A DNA stretch of 64,000 bases from Alphaproteobacteria bacterium (GCA_016124385.1 WGNU01000005.1:1-64000), one strand, 5' to 3'. Shown: positions 8,832 through 17,585, counted from the first letter of the stretch. The notes: a model not told the origin generated them from the sequence alone. A program made the numbers and translations.

Positions 8832-10097
8832 ATGAGCAATCCTGCCGTGAAGGAGCGGGCGAACCGCGAGGCGGCCTATGCGGAACCGCTGGAGACGCTG
8901 GACCCGGCGCAGCCCGCCCTGTTCCAGGCGGATGCGATGTGGCCCTATTTCGAGCGCCTGCGCCGGGAGGACCCGGTCCATTTCACGCCGGAGAGCGAGT
9001 ACGGGCCCTATTGGTCGATCACCAAGTACAACGACATCATGGCGGTGGACACGAACCACCAGGTGTTCTCGTCCGACTTCCTGAAAGGCGGCATCACGAT
9101 CCAGAACGGCCGGACGGATTTTGAGCCGCTGCCGATGTTCATCGCGATGGACCCGCCCAAGCACGACGTGCAGCGCAAGGCCGTGAGCCCCGCCGTCGCG
9201 CCGCCCGCGCTGGCCGAGATGGCGCCGCAGATCCGCGAGCGCGCCGCCGGCATTCTCGACGACCTGCCGATCGGCGAGGAATTCGACTGGGTGGATCTCG
9301 TCTCCAAAGAGTTGACCGCGATGACGCTCGCGACGCTCTTCGATGCGCCCCAGGCCGATCGCCGCAAGATCACCTATTGGTCGGATGTCGTGACGACCAT
9401 TCCCGCGCCCGGCGCGCTCGTTGAAACGTTCGAGGAGAAGATCGCGATCTTCTCCGAGTACAACGCCTATTTCGCCGATCTGTGGAATCAGAAGGTCAAC
9501 GCCGCGCCGCACGGCGATCTGATCTCGATGCTCGCGCATCACCCCGAAACGCGCGACATGGCGCCGCGCGAGTATTTCGGCAACATCGTTCTCTTGACGG
9601 TCGGCGGCAACGACACGACGCGCAACACGATCTCCGGCTCGATCGTCGCGCTCAATCAGTTCCCGGATCAATATGCCAAGCTGCGCGCGAACCCGGCGCT
9701 GATCCCCGCGATGGTCTCAGAGACCATCCGCTGGCAGACGCCGCTTGCCCACATGCGCCGCACCGCGCTTGAGGACATCGAGTTCAAGGGCAAGGCGATC
9801 AAGGCCGGCGACAAGGTCGTCATGTGGTACGTCTCGGGCAATCGCGACGAGGAAGTCATCGAGCGCCCGAACGACTACGACATCGAGCGCAAGAACCCGC
9901 GCCAACACATCTCCTTCGGCTTCGGCATTCACCGCTGCGTCGGCAATCGCTTGGCCGAGCTGCAATTGACGATCATCTGGGAAGAGATCCTGAAGCGCTT
10001 CCCGGAAGTCATCCTCGTGGGCGAGCCCAAGCGCGTCTATTCGACCTTCGTGAAGGGCTACGAGTCGATGAAAGTGGTCATCCCCCGGCGTAACTAG
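8832..10097 (+). CDS. Cytochrome P450, CYP153-like
   Basis: This 421-residue soluble P450 would hydroxylate a substrate with electrons from a ferredoxin and reductase not encoded nearby. It shows the I-helix GGNDTTRN, the K-helix ETIRW and the heme loop FGFGIHRCVGN with Cys369 as the proximal ligand. Segments such as FIAMDPPKHDVQR, MVSETIRWQTPLAHMRR and GDKVVMWYVSGNRDE closely match what I remember of CYP153 terminal alkane and fatty-acid hydroxylases. I chose the ATG at 8832 because GGAGAA sits 6 nt upstream; the frame is open further 5'. Its stop overlaps the stop of the convergent tetR gene in a shared CTAG. The substrate could be an alkane, terpene or side chain. Confidence 0.9.
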   Translation: MSNPAVKERANREAAYAEPLETLDPAQPALFQADAMWPYFERLRREDPVHFTPESEYGPYWSITKYNDIMAVDTNHQVFSSDFLKGGITIQNGRTDFEPLPMFIAMDPPKHDVQRKAVSPAVAPPALAEMAPQIRERAAGILDDLPIGEEFDWVDLVSKELTAMTLATLFDAPQADRRKITYWSDVVTTIPAPGALVETFEEKIAIFSEYNAYFADLWNQKVNAAPHGDLISMLAHHPETRDMAPREYFGNIVLLTVGGNDTTRNTISGSIVALNQFPDQYAKLRANPALIPAMVSETIRWQTPLAHMRRTALEDIEFKGKAIKAGDKVVMWYVSGNRDEEVIERPNDYDIERKNPRQHISFGFGIHRCVGNRLAELQLTIIWEEILKRFPEVILVGEPKRVYSTFVKGYESMKVVIPRRN

Positions 10098-10756
10098 CCG
10101 GGCAACGCCTCTGGCGCGAGCGGCCGCCACGCGGTCGCCGCCGCCCGTTTGGCCGGGACGCCGAGCATGCGCAGCTGTAGCTCGGCGACTTTCGATCCCG
10201 CTTCCGCGCCCGCCTCCCCGTTGAGGCGCGCGAGCAGCGCGCTCGCCGCCATCGCGGTGAAAACCTCGATCAGCAGATCATCGACCTTCACCGTGAAGGC
10301 GCCCTGCCGGACGCCGCGTTTGAGGTCGGCGCGCAGATAGCTCGCCATTTGTTTGCGGAGGGAAGGGAGCGACCACATCGCGCGTAGGAGCGCCCAACCC
10401 CATTCCGGCTGCCCGCATGCGATTTCGAGGAATTGGCGCGTCGCGCGGCTGGTCCGCTCGATCGCATCGTCGAGATCGACCATCGCCGCGTCGAGCCGTC
10501 GCGCGACATCGCCCGCGATCCGCAGCGCCACTTCTGTGGCGATCGCGTCCTTGTCCTTGAAGTGCAGATAGAACGTGCCGTTGGCGACATCCGCCGCGCG
10601 CGCGATTTCGTTGACCGAGGCCGCCTCGAACCCGTCACGCGCGAAGACGCCGACGGCGGCATCCATCAGCCGCGCGCGCGTGCGCGCGCTCTTGCCCAAA
10701 TGCCGCGCCTCGTCGGCGAAGACGCCCGCCAGCGCCCGAGTCTTGCTGATGGCCAT
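10094..10756 (-). CDS. TetR/AcrR-family repressor of the adjacent ring-cleavage operon
   Basis: This 220-residue regulator has an N-terminal TetR helix-turn-helix (roughly residues 24-70, with FARDGFEAASVNEIARAADV and NGTFYLHFKDKD). A helical ligand-binding domain follows. It is transcribed divergently from the VOC dioxygenase operon. The spacer between them contains a sigma-70-like promoter with a perfect 14-bp palindrome on the -10, the expected place for its operator. Control of that operon by an aromatic intermediate is likely but inferred. Its 3' end overlaps the P450 stop codon. Confidence 0.88.
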   Translation of the reverse strand: MAISKTRALAGVFADEARHLGKSARTRARLMDAAVGVFARDGFEAASVNEIARAADVANGTFYLHFKDKDAIATEVALRIAGDVARRLDAAMVDLDDAIERTSRATRQFLEIACGQPEWGWALLRAMWSLPSLRKQMASYLRADLKRGVRQGAFTVKVDDLLIEVFTAMAASALLARLNGEAGAEAGSKVAELQLRMLGVPAKRAAATAWRPLAPEALPG

Positions 10757-10784
10757 GCGGTCAACTCTACCCGTTTCGCTGAAA

Positions 10785-10818
10785 TTGACAAGACTCCCAG
10801 AAATGGGATATATCCCAG
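10785..10818 (+). promoter_or_regulatory. Promoter with overlapping palindromic operator for the VOC/FMO/SDR/FAH operon
   Basis: TTGACA (10785-10790) and TATATC (10809-10814) are spaced by 18 bp. The perfect palindrome TGGGATATATCCCA (10804-10817) covers the -10. TCCCA at 10795-10799 also pairs with TGGGA at 10804-10808, and TCCCAG occurs twice (10795-10800, 10813-10818), so there may be nested half-sites. This fits repression by the divergent TetR protein. Confidence 0.7.
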
Positions 10819-10883
10819 TTATTGGAGAGGCGATCCTGTCCGGCCTGACCGCAAATCAGCCAAACCACAAGAAGGAGAGGGCC

Positions 10884-11855
10884 ATGCAAGGCGATCCGAT
10901 CATCAAAGTGCGCGAGATGGCGTTCCCGCGGCTGAGCGCGCCCGATCTCGATGCGATGGAGGCGTTCCTCATCGATTTCGGCATGGTGCGCGCGCATCGC
11001 ACCGACGAGACGCTTTACATGCGCGGCGTCGGGCCGGCGCCTTACGTCCATGTGGTCGAGCGGGGCGAGCCGGGCTTCATCGGCTTCGCGTTCGAGGCGC
11101 AAACGCGCGAGGACCTCGAACGCATCGCAGCGAGCGAAGGTTTCTCCGCCGTCGAGCCGCTGGAAGCGCCAGGCGGCGGTTGGCGCACGCGCGTGACCGA
11201 TCCGCACGGCGTCGCGGTGGAGGTCGTCCACGGCATCGCGCCTGCCGCCCCGCTGGGCGACAGCGCGCCGCGCCCGCTCAACATGGGAACGAAATTCGAG
11301 CGCATCGGCACGGTGCAGCGCATCAAGGCGGGCCCCAGCCGCATCAAGCGCTTCGGCCATCTCGCGATGAACGTGCGCGACGTGAAGGCCTCGATCGCCT
11401 GGTACCGCGCGCGCTTCGGCATTCTTGAATCCGACCGGATCAACCTTGCGCCCGGCATGCCGGTTGCGATCTTCACACGCTGCGATCGCGGCGCGGAGCC
11501 CGCCGACCATCACTCCATTCTCTTTGCGAGCGACATGGGCTCGGGCGGGATGCCCGGGCTCAACCACCTCTCATGGGAGGTCTGCGACATCGATGATCTT
11601 CTGGCGGGAGCGGAGCACCTGGCCGCGAAGAAACGCGCGCGCGAGTGGGGCATCGGCCGCCATCTGCTCGGCAGCCAGGTGTTCGACTATTGGCGCGATC
11701 CCTGGGGTCACATCCACGAACACTGGACGGATGGCGATCAGCTCGATGCGAGCGTGCCGGTCGGCGATCATTCGATCGATGTCGGCGCCGCGAGCCAATG
11801 GGGGCCCAATCCGCCGCCGACCTTCGGGCGCACCATCGCGCCGCAGCCGCGTTAG
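10884..11855 (+). CDS. VOC-superfamily extradiol dioxygenase-like protein (operon 1)
   Basis: This 323-residue two-domain vicinal-oxygen-chelate protein of the type I extradiol dioxygenase kind would cleave a catechol-like ring next to the diol, using Fe(II). Likely metal ligands are the His in FGHLAMNV, the His in LNHLSWEV and the Glu in HIHEHWTDG, all in the C-terminal domain. The ATG at 10884 follows AAGGAGAGG at good spacing; the frame is open upstream but without such a site. It is the first gene after the operator-bearing promoter, 12 nt before an FAD hydroxylase, which would make its diol substrate. The true substrate cannot be told from sequence. Confidence 0.82.
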   Translation: MQGDPIIKVREMAFPRLSAPDLDAMEAFLIDFGMVRAHRTDETLYMRGVGPAPYVHVVERGEPGFIGFAFEAQTREDLERIAASEGFSAVEPLEAPGGGWRTRVTDPHGVAVEVVHGIAPAAPLGDSAPRPLNMGTKFERIGTVQRIKAGPSRIKRFGHLAMNVRDVKASIAWYRARFGILESDRINLAPGMPVAIFTRCDRGAEPADHHSILFASDMGSGGMPGLNHLSWEVCDIDDLLAGAEHLAAKKRAREWGIGRHLLGSQVFDYWRDPWGHIHEHWTDGDQLDASVPVGDHSIDVGAASQWGPNPPPTFGRTIAPQPR

Positions 11856-11867
11856 GGGGACCCAACG

Positions 11868-13532
11868 ATGTCGAAGATCGATGTTCCTGTTCTTGTCGTC
11901 GGCGCCGGGCCGGTTGGCCTTCTCGCCGCACAATTGCTCGGCCGCCGCAACATCCAGGTGATGGTGGCGGAGAAATACGAGGCCCGCCTCGAGGCGCCCA
12001 AGGCGCACGCGCTCAATCCGCGCTCGCTGGAAATCTGCGCGGCGGCGGGCCTGCCGATGGACGCGATCCACGCCGTCGCGACCCGCACGGAGGAGGGCCG
12101 CGACGTGCGCATGGTAACCGCGCTCACCGGCGAGGAGATCGGCGTGCTTCCCTATGAGCGCCAGGACGAGGCCGTGCGCGCGCTCACGCCATGGCCGCTC
12201 ATCAATATCGAGCAGCCGAAATTCGAGGCGGTCGTGGAAGAGGCAGTGTCGGGCCTTCCCGCCGTCGATTTGCGGCGCGGGCTCGAATGGCTGCGCTGCG
12301 ATCAGATCGGCGATGCGGTGATCTCGGTGCTTAAGGATCGCGCGACCGGCACCGAGACGACGATCCGCAGCCGCTATCTCATCGCGGCCGATGGCGCCGG
12401 CAGCGTCGTGCGCGATGATCTCTGCATCCCGATGGACGGGCCCGAGGCCCTTCAGACCCACATGATGATCCATTTCGAGGCGGATCTTCGCGCGCTTGTC
12501 GCGGATCGCCCCGCCATTCTCTATTTCCTGTTCGGCCCCGCCGCGAGCGGCGTCCTCATCGCCTATGACATCGCCAAGACCTGGGTGCTGATGCATCCCT
12601 GCCGCCCGGACGAGACGGCGGACGCCTTCCCGCCGGAGCGTGCGCGCGCGCTGGTCGAGGCCGCGATCGGCGCCCCGGTGCCCGATCTCGTCATCAAGGG
12701 CGCGCGGTCCTGGGTGATGTCGGCGCAGGTCGCGCGGCGCTATCGCGCGGGCAACGCGTTCCTGGTCGGCGATGCCGGCCACCGCTTCCCGCCGACCGGC
12801 GGCCTCGGCCTCAACACCGGCATCGGCGACATCGACAACCTCGCCTGGAAGATCGCGGCGGTGGAGGAGGGCTGGGCCGCGCCCGCGCTCCTGGAAACCT
12901 ACGAGGCGGAACGCCGCGCGATCGCGCAGGCGAACATGGGCCAGAGCCTGGCAAACGCGATGCGCTTCGGCGTGCTGTTCGAGGCGCTCGGCTACGCGCC
13001 GGGTCAATCAGTTGATCCCGCGATCTTCGCGCATCGCCTTGCCGATCCCGCCGCGCGCGCCCGCATCGAGAGCGCCGTCGCCGATCAGAAGGAGCATTTC
13101 GACAGCCTGCGTCTCCAGCTGGGCTTTGCCTATGGCAAGGCGCTGGACGCCGACGCCACCTTGCCGATCTCGGCCTTCACGCCGAAATCCGTGCCGGGCG
13201 CGCGCCTGCCGCACGTGCCGCTGGCCGACGGACGCTCGACGCTCGATCGTATCGCCGCAAGCGGCTTCACCGTGATCCTCTGCGGCGCACGCGAGGCGCC
13301 CGGCGATCTGGGCGCCGCGCCCGTGCCGCTGACGCTGCTCCGTGAGGGCCGCGAGATCGCGGCGGCGGAGGGCGACCTCGCCCGCGCGCTGGGGCTGGCG
13401 GCGAACGCGATCGTGATCGTCCGCCCGGACGGACACATCCTTGCCGTGCTCGATGATCCGCAGGCGCTCCGCGCCGCGCTGTGCGACTATGTGGGCGTCA
13501 CCGGCACCGAACGCTTAGTGGGGGCCGCCTGA
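11868..13532 (+). CDS. FAD-dependent aromatic hydroxylase (MhpA/PheA-type)
   Basis: This 554-residue class A flavoprotein monooxygenase would add a hydroxyl to a phenolic ring using NAD(P)H and O2. It has the N-terminal Rossmann motif GAGPVGLLAA, a mid-protein region typical of the PHBH fold and the FAD ribityl-binding GDAGHRFPPTGGLGLNTGI (around residues 303-321). The C-terminal thioredoxin-like domain is that of phenol and 3-(3-hydroxyphenyl)propionate hydroxylases. It follows the ring-cleavage dioxygenase, and its stop overlaps the start of the SDR gene (TGATG). It probably makes the diol that the dioxygenase opens. Confidence 0.88.
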   Translation: MSKIDVPVLVVGAGPVGLLAAQLLGRRNIQVMVAEKYEARLEAPKAHALNPRSLEICAAAGLPMDAIHAVATRTEEGRDVRMVTALTGEEIGVLPYERQDEAVRALTPWPLINIEQPKFEAVVEEAVSGLPAVDLRRGLEWLRCDQIGDAVISVLKDRATGTETTIRSRYLIAADGAGSVVRDDLCIPMDGPEALQTHMMIHFEADLRALVADRPAILYFLFGPAASGVLIAYDIAKTWVLMHPCRPDETADAFPPERARALVEAAIGAPVPDLVIKGARSWVMSAQVARRYRAGNAFLVGDAGHRFPPTGGLGLNTGIGDIDNLAWKIAAVEEGWAAPALLETYEAERRAIAQANMGQSLANAMRFGVLFEALGYAPGQSVDPAIFAHRLADPAARARIESAVADQKEHFDSLRLQLGFAYGKALDADATLPISAFTPKSVPGARLPHVPLADGRSTLDRIAASGFTVILCGAREAPGDLGAAPVPLTLLREGREIAAAEGDLARALGLAANAIVIVRPDGHILAVLDDPQALRAALCDYVGVTGTERLVGAA

Positions 13533-14311
13533 TGGATCTCGGCATCAAGGGACGCAAAGCGCTCGTCTGCGCGTCGTCGCAAGGGCTCGGCTATGCCTGC
13601 GCGACGGCGCTCGCGCGCGAGGGGGCGATCGTGACGATCAACGGCCGCGACCGCGCCAAGCTCGCCGATGCCAGTGCCGCGATCGCCGCCGCGACCGGCG
13701 GCGAGCTCCGCTGGATCGCGGCCGATCTGACCGACGCGTCGGCGCGCGGCGAGCTCATCGCCGCGTGCGGAGAAAGCGACATCCTCATCACCAACAATGC
13801 GGGTCCGCCGCCCGGTCTTTTCGAGACTTGGGATGAGGCTGCCTGGCTCGGCGCCGTCAACGCCAACATGCTTCCCGCGCTGATGCTGATCCGGGGGTTG
13901 CTGCCGGGCATGCGCGCGCGCAAATTCGGGCGCATCGTCAACATCACGAGCGCGATGGTGAAGACACCGCTGGCACCGATGGGCCTCTCGACCGCCGCGC
14001 GCGCCGCGCTGACGGCCGCCTGCAAGGCGCTCGTTCCGGAAATCGCCGCCGACAACGTGACGATCAACAATCTCCTGCCCGAGCGGTTCGATACGCCGCG
14101 CCAGGAAAAGATGGCGCAGCTCGCCGTCGCGCTGAAGGGCATTACCTACGAGGAGGCGCGCGCGGAGATCGCGGACTCGATCGCCGCCAAGCGTTTCGGC
14201 CGTCCGGAGGAATTCGGCGATGCCTGCGCGTTCCTCTGCGCCGCCCAGGCGGGCTTCATCTCCGGCCAGAACCTTCAGCTCGATGGCGGCTCCTATCGGG
14301 GTCTGATCTGA
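13532..14311 (+). CDS. Atypical short-chain dehydrogenase/reductase lacking YxxxK
   Basis: This 259-residue SDR-fold protein has an N-terminal nucleotide-binding glycine motif in the form ASSQGLGYA, an NNAGPPPG loop and the catalytic-region Ser in NITSAMV. Where classical SDRs have YxxxK, this protein reads STAAR: Ser replaces Tyr and Arg replaces Lys. A group of SDRs with an S-N/T-x-x-R motif exists, so the gene is not obviously dead, but the chemistry may differ from ordinary alcohol oxidation. It is translationally coupled on both sides (TGATG overlaps), so it is expressed with the hydroxylase and the FAH hydrolase. Confidence 0.85.
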   Translation: MDLGIKGRKALVCASSQGLGYACATALAREGAIVTINGRDRAKLADASAAIAAATGGELRWIAADLTDASARGELIAACGESDILITNNAGPPPGLFETWDEAAWLGAVNANMLPALMLIRGLLPGMRARKFGRIVNITSAMVKTPLAPMGLSTAARAALTAACKALVPEIAADNVTINNLLPERFDTPRQEKMAQLAVALKGITYEEARAEIADSIAAKRFGRPEEFGDACAFLCAAQAGFISGQNLQLDGGSYRGLI

Positions 14312-15441
14312 TGGCGGCGCGCGGTCTGGCCGTGCTGCTCGGCTTCCTTCTTTGGGGTTCAAGCATGGCGCACGCCGAACCGGACGCGATCGCCATCGCG
14401 CCGCTGGACGAAGCACTCACCTTTGCGCGGACGGCCGACGGCCGCGTGATCGCCGTCACATCGTACGAGGCCGGCCGCGTTCGCGGCATCGATCTGGAGA
14501 GCCTGAAGGGCGCGCCTTCCGACGATGCGATCGATCTGCTCGCGCGCCACGGCGAGAGCGCCCTTCGCGCGGCGATCGAAGCCGCGGCCGCGCCCGTCGA
14601 CGTCGCGGTCAAGGCGCTGGACATGCCCGTCCGCCTCGCGAGCGAGCACATCGCGGTTGGAACGAACTACCGCGAGCACGCGGAAGAATCCTCCGTCAAC
14701 GGAGGACCGTTTCTGTTTCCGAAATACGTGGCGCCGACCGCTGCGCGCGCCCCGATCCCCTCGACCGGCGGACTTCTCGATTACGAGGTCGAGCTGTGCC
14801 TCGTCACGCTCGCGCCCCTGCCCGATGGCGCCCCGGCCGCGGGCGGGCTCATCCTCTGCAATGACGTGACGGATCGCGCGACGCTTCTGCGCAAAATCGA
14901 TCCCAGCGACCCTCAGTCCGGCAAGGGCTTCACGTCCGGCAAGAGCGCGCCGGGATTTCTCCCGGTCGGCGATCTCTTCGTCGTTCCGCGCGACCTGAAA
15001 GCTTTCGCCGCCGCGCGCACGCTCCAGCTTTCCGTCAACGGCGAGGAGCGCCAGCGCGCGCCGGTCAGCGACTGGATCTGGGATCTGGATGAGATCCTCG
15101 CTCAGGCGCGGGGCCGCCGCCAGACGAATTGGGACTATTGGGGCGGCACCGCGCGCCTGCCGTTCGACGAGAGGGGCGCGGTTCCCGCGCGCACGCTCGT
15201 TCTGGCCGGCACGCCCGCGGGCACCGTCTTCAACGGCCCTGCGACGTCCGACTATGCCTGGGGCGTGCTCGATTGGCTGGCCGGCTTCTGCCAGCAGACG
15301 ATCGCGAGCCACGTCGTCGAAGCCTATATCGCGCGCACGGCGGCCGAGGGGATCTATCTGAAGGCGGGCGACCGCGTGTCGATCCGTGTCGATGGCCTTG
15401 GCGCGCTCGAGAACCTCATCGAAGGGCCGAACACGGAATGA
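14311..15441 (+). CDS. Fumarylacetoacetate hydrolase-family protein with N-terminal signal peptide
   Basis: This 376-residue FAH-family protein would hydrolyse or tautomerise a ring-cleavage product. Family signs include GTNYREHAEE, the metal-binding DYEVEL, the lysine-rich GKGFTSGKSAPG and LAGTPAGTVF. Unusually, translation begins with MAARGLAVLLGFLLWGSSMAHAEP, a convincing Sec signal or anchor, before the FAH N-terminal domain. The start overlaps the SDR stop (TGATG), which supports this start. There is also an extra segment near the C-terminus (about residues 310-345, with SDYAWGVLDWLAG). It closes operon 1 before a hairpin shared with the convergent operon. Confidence 0.83.
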   Translation: MAARGLAVLLGFLLWGSSMAHAEPDAIAIAPLDEALTFARTADGRVIAVTSYEAGRVRGIDLESLKGAPSDDAIDLLARHGESALRAAIEAAAAPVDVAVKALDMPVRLASEHIAVGTNYREHAEESSVNGGPFLFPKYVAPTAARAPIPSTGGLLDYEVELCLVTLAPLPDGAPAAGGLILCNDVTDRATLLRKIDPSDPQSGKGFTSGKSAPGFLPVGDLFVVPRDLKAFAAARTLQLSVNGEERQRAPVSDWIWDLDEILAQARGRRQTNWDYWGGTARLPFDERGAVPARTLVLAGTPAGTVFNGPATSDYAWGVLDWLAGFCQQTIASHVVEAYIARTAAEGIYLKAGDRVSIRVDGLGALENLIEGPNTE

Positions 15442-15444
15442 GAG

Positions 15445-15472
15445 ACGGGCGCGAGATCACTCCCGCGCCCGT
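15445..15472 (+). terminator. Hairpin between convergent operons, likely bidirectional terminator
   Basis: A perfect 9-bp stem (ACGGGCGCG at 15445-15453, CGCGCCCGT at 15464-15472) with a 10-nt loop lies 3 nt after the FAH stop. It is followed on the plus strand by a T-rich stretch (TTCTTTT near 15480-15486). The convergent luciferase-like gene ends at 15493. A two-way terminator is the simplest reading. Confidence 0.65.
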
Positions 15473-15492
15473 TCCTGCCGTTCTTTTCGCAC

Positions 15493-16590
15493 TTACTCGG
15501 CGGCCGCCTTCGTTTGGCGGCGATAGGATTTCAGCTCCGGCATCACGTGCTTGGCGAAGGTGCGCATGTTTTTCTCCGCGTAGCCGTAGTCCATGCCGGC
15601 ATAGCTGAAGACGCCGGTGAAACTGTCCGCGCCGCAGCGGTTCGTGCAGTCGAGGATCTTGTTGTAGCACTGCTCGGGCGTGCCCCAGATCTGCAACGAC
15701 AGGAAGAACTCGACCATCGCCTCGTCGCCGCCCGGTGCGTTCACAGCGTTCTGCATCTCGCGATAGGATTCATAGCCCTTCATCGATTGCAGATGCTGGC
15801 CTTTGAATTCGTAGTGCTTGATGACGCTCTGCCAATACCCGCCGATGTACTTCACGGCCATTTCGCGCGCGCGGCCCTCGTCCTCGTCGCAAATGACCCA
15901 GCCCGCGTTGATCGGCGCGGGCGCTTCGGCGCCCACCGTCTCGCGGTAGATCTTGCGATAGGCGCCGAGTTCGGCTTCCACCGCTTCCCACGGCTTTTGC
16001 GGAATGATGAGGAGGCCAATGCCGAGCTTGGCCATGATCGCCGAGCTTTCCGGGCTCACGGCCGCCGCGTAGGTGCGCCCGCGGAAGCTCTTGAATGGTC
16101 TCGGGCGGATGTCGCGCTTCACCTGCTTGACGAGCCGTCCGTCGAACTCGCAATAGCCCCTCTCAAGACCTTCGAGCAGCATCTGCGCCGACTCGACGAA
16201 GAACTCCCGGCTCTCTTCCTGATTGGCGCCGAAGCCCTCGAACTCAACGCGCCCGAGTCCGCGCCCGAGCCCCAGGATGAACCGCCCGTTCGACATATGG
16301 TCGAGCATCGAGACTTCCTCGGCCACCCGCATCGGGTTGTGCCAGGGCAGCACGACGACCATCGAGCCGAGCTTGATCGACTGCGTCCGGCCCGCGAAAT
16401 AGGTGAGGTACTGAAGAACGTCCGGGCACATCGTGTAGTCGGTGAAATGGTGCTCGACGCCCCAGAGTGAATCGAACCCCAGAGGCTCGGCGAGGTCGCC
16501 GAGGCGCAATTCGTTCGAATAGACGGCGCGGTCGTCGACGCCCGGATAGCCGCCCTGGAAGATCAGAGCCGTTCCGACATGCATGGGCAT
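15493..16590 (-). CDS. Luciferase-like (LLM class) flavin-dependent monooxygenase
   Basis: This 365-residue bacterial-luciferase-fold protein would use reduced FMN supplied by a separate reductase. It shows GFDSLWGVEHHFTDY near the N-terminus, the GSMVVVLPWHNPMRVAEEV block and GRFILGLGRGLG, all standard in the family. The ATG follows AGGGAGA at 4-10 nt. It is the second gene of the minus-strand operon led by a VOC dioxygenase, downstream of one copy of the twin TetR operator. Its substrate is unknown; cleavage of a ketone or ether side chain would fit an aromatic pathway. Confidence 0.85.
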   Translation of the reverse strand: MPMHVGTALIFQGGYPGVDDRAVYSNELRLGDLAEPLGFDSLWGVEHHFTDYTMCPDVLQYLTYFAGRTQSIKLGSMVVVLPWHNPMRVAEEVSMLDHMSNGRFILGLGRGLGRVEFEGFGANQEESREFFVESAQMLLEGLERGYCEFDGRLVKQVKRDIRPRPFKSFRGRTYAAAVSPESSAIMAKLGIGLLIIPQKPWEAVEAELGAYRKIYRETVGAEAPAPINAGWVICDEDEGRAREMAVKYIGGYWQSVIKHYEFKGQHLQSMKGYESYREMQNAVNAPGGDEAMVEFFLSLQIWGTPEQCYNKILDCTNRCGADSFTGVFSYAGMDYGYAEKNMRTFAKHVMPELKSYRRQTKAAAE

Positions 16591-16667
16591 TCTCCCTGAA
16601 GATGTTCTCGTTGGTCTTAAGGGTCAGCTTGGGTCCGAGCCGGCTCCCCGTCAACTCTACCTCAGGT

Positions 16668-17585
16668 CTACTCCGCTGCCTTGGTTACGGGCTCCATATT
16701 GGCGTTCACGACGCCGCTCTGTGCCTCATGGCCATACGTATCGCGTTGATAATATTCGGATTGATGCGTCGCCGGCCGCGCGCCCCAGCCGAGCTCGATC
16801 ATCCAGTTCGACGGGTTCATGAAGTAGAACGAGTACATCTCATCGTTCGCGTGCCGCCCCGGCGCGATGCCGACCGGCACCTTGTTGCGCTGCACGATCT
16901 CGTGGCTGAGGCCGACATCGTCGAAACAGTCGAACTCGAACATCAGATGATTGATGCGCTTCTTGCCCGGCGCGCCGAAGGCGATCGTGTGATCGCGGCT
17001 GTTGCAGTGCATGAACATGAGGTCGAACGGGCGCGGCAGGTTCGGCACCGGGATTCGGTACTCGATGCTGCCGCGCATGCCGAGCAGCGAATAGAACGCG
17101 TGCGTCGCCTCAAGGCCGGCAGTCTGGCGCATCATGAGATGGCCGAGCCCACCATCGCCCGTCTTGAAGCGGCCATGCATGCGCCGGCCGGGATAGAACG
17201 GCTTGTCGGGCTGGACGTGCGGACCGTGGAAGATCTCGAGCGGAATGCCGCTGGGATCCTCGAGCGACATAACCTCCAGCACATGGCGCGCGGCCGCCTC
17301 CTCGAAATGGCCCATGCGCACGGCGATGCCCGCATCGCGGAGCTTGTCGTGCATCGCGCGGAACTCGAGAACACCTGCGACGCGCAATCCGAGAAAAGAG
17401 AGATCGTCCGTCCCGTCTTCTTCGAGGATGATGCGGTGATGCCAAGTGTCGAGCCGCAGGAAGCGGCTGGCGGGCGTTTCGCCCGCGACGACCTCGAGGC
17501 CCACGATCTCGGCCGCAAACCGCTCCCAGGCCGCGAGGTCTTTCACGCCAAGGCCGACATAGCCCAGTTCCGTCACGTGGGTCAT
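16668..17585 (-). CDS. VOC-superfamily extradiol dioxygenase (BphC/HsaC-like, operon 2)
   Basis: This 305-residue type I extradiol dioxygenase has two VOC modules: an N-terminal half starting THVTELGYVGLGVKDL and a catalytic C-terminal half. Predicted Fe(II) ligands are the His in GLGHLMM, the His in INHLMFEF and the Glu in WMIELGWG. His in FMHCNSRDHT matches the second-sphere region of BphC-type enzymes. It heads a minus-strand operon 118 nt from a TetR operator. With the HpaE/G/I/H-like genes across the regulator, it could be the homoprotocatechuate-type ring-opening step, but BphC-like substrates such as bicyclic or steroid catechols are equally possible. Confidence 0.85.
   Translation of the reverse strand: MTHVTELGYVGLGVKDLAAWERFAAEIVGLEVVAGETPASRFLRLDTWHHRIILEEDGTDDLSFLGLRVAGVLEFRAMHDKLRDAGIAVRMGHFEEAAARHVLEVMSLEDPSGIPLEIFHGPHVQPDKPFYPGRRMHGRFKTGDGGLGHLMMRQTAGLEATHAFYSLLGMRGSIEYRIPVPNLPRPFDLMFMHCNSRDHTIAFGAPGKKRINHLMFEFDCFDDVGLSHEIVQRNKVPVGIAPGRHANDEMYSFYFMNPSNWMIELGWGARPATHQSEYYQRDTYGHEAQSGVVNANMEPVTKAAE

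Noticed and set aside
10433..11428. 331-codon plus-strand frame across the tetR gene and its promoter
   Set aside because: Runs antisense through the TetR DNA-binding domain and out of frame through the VOC gene.
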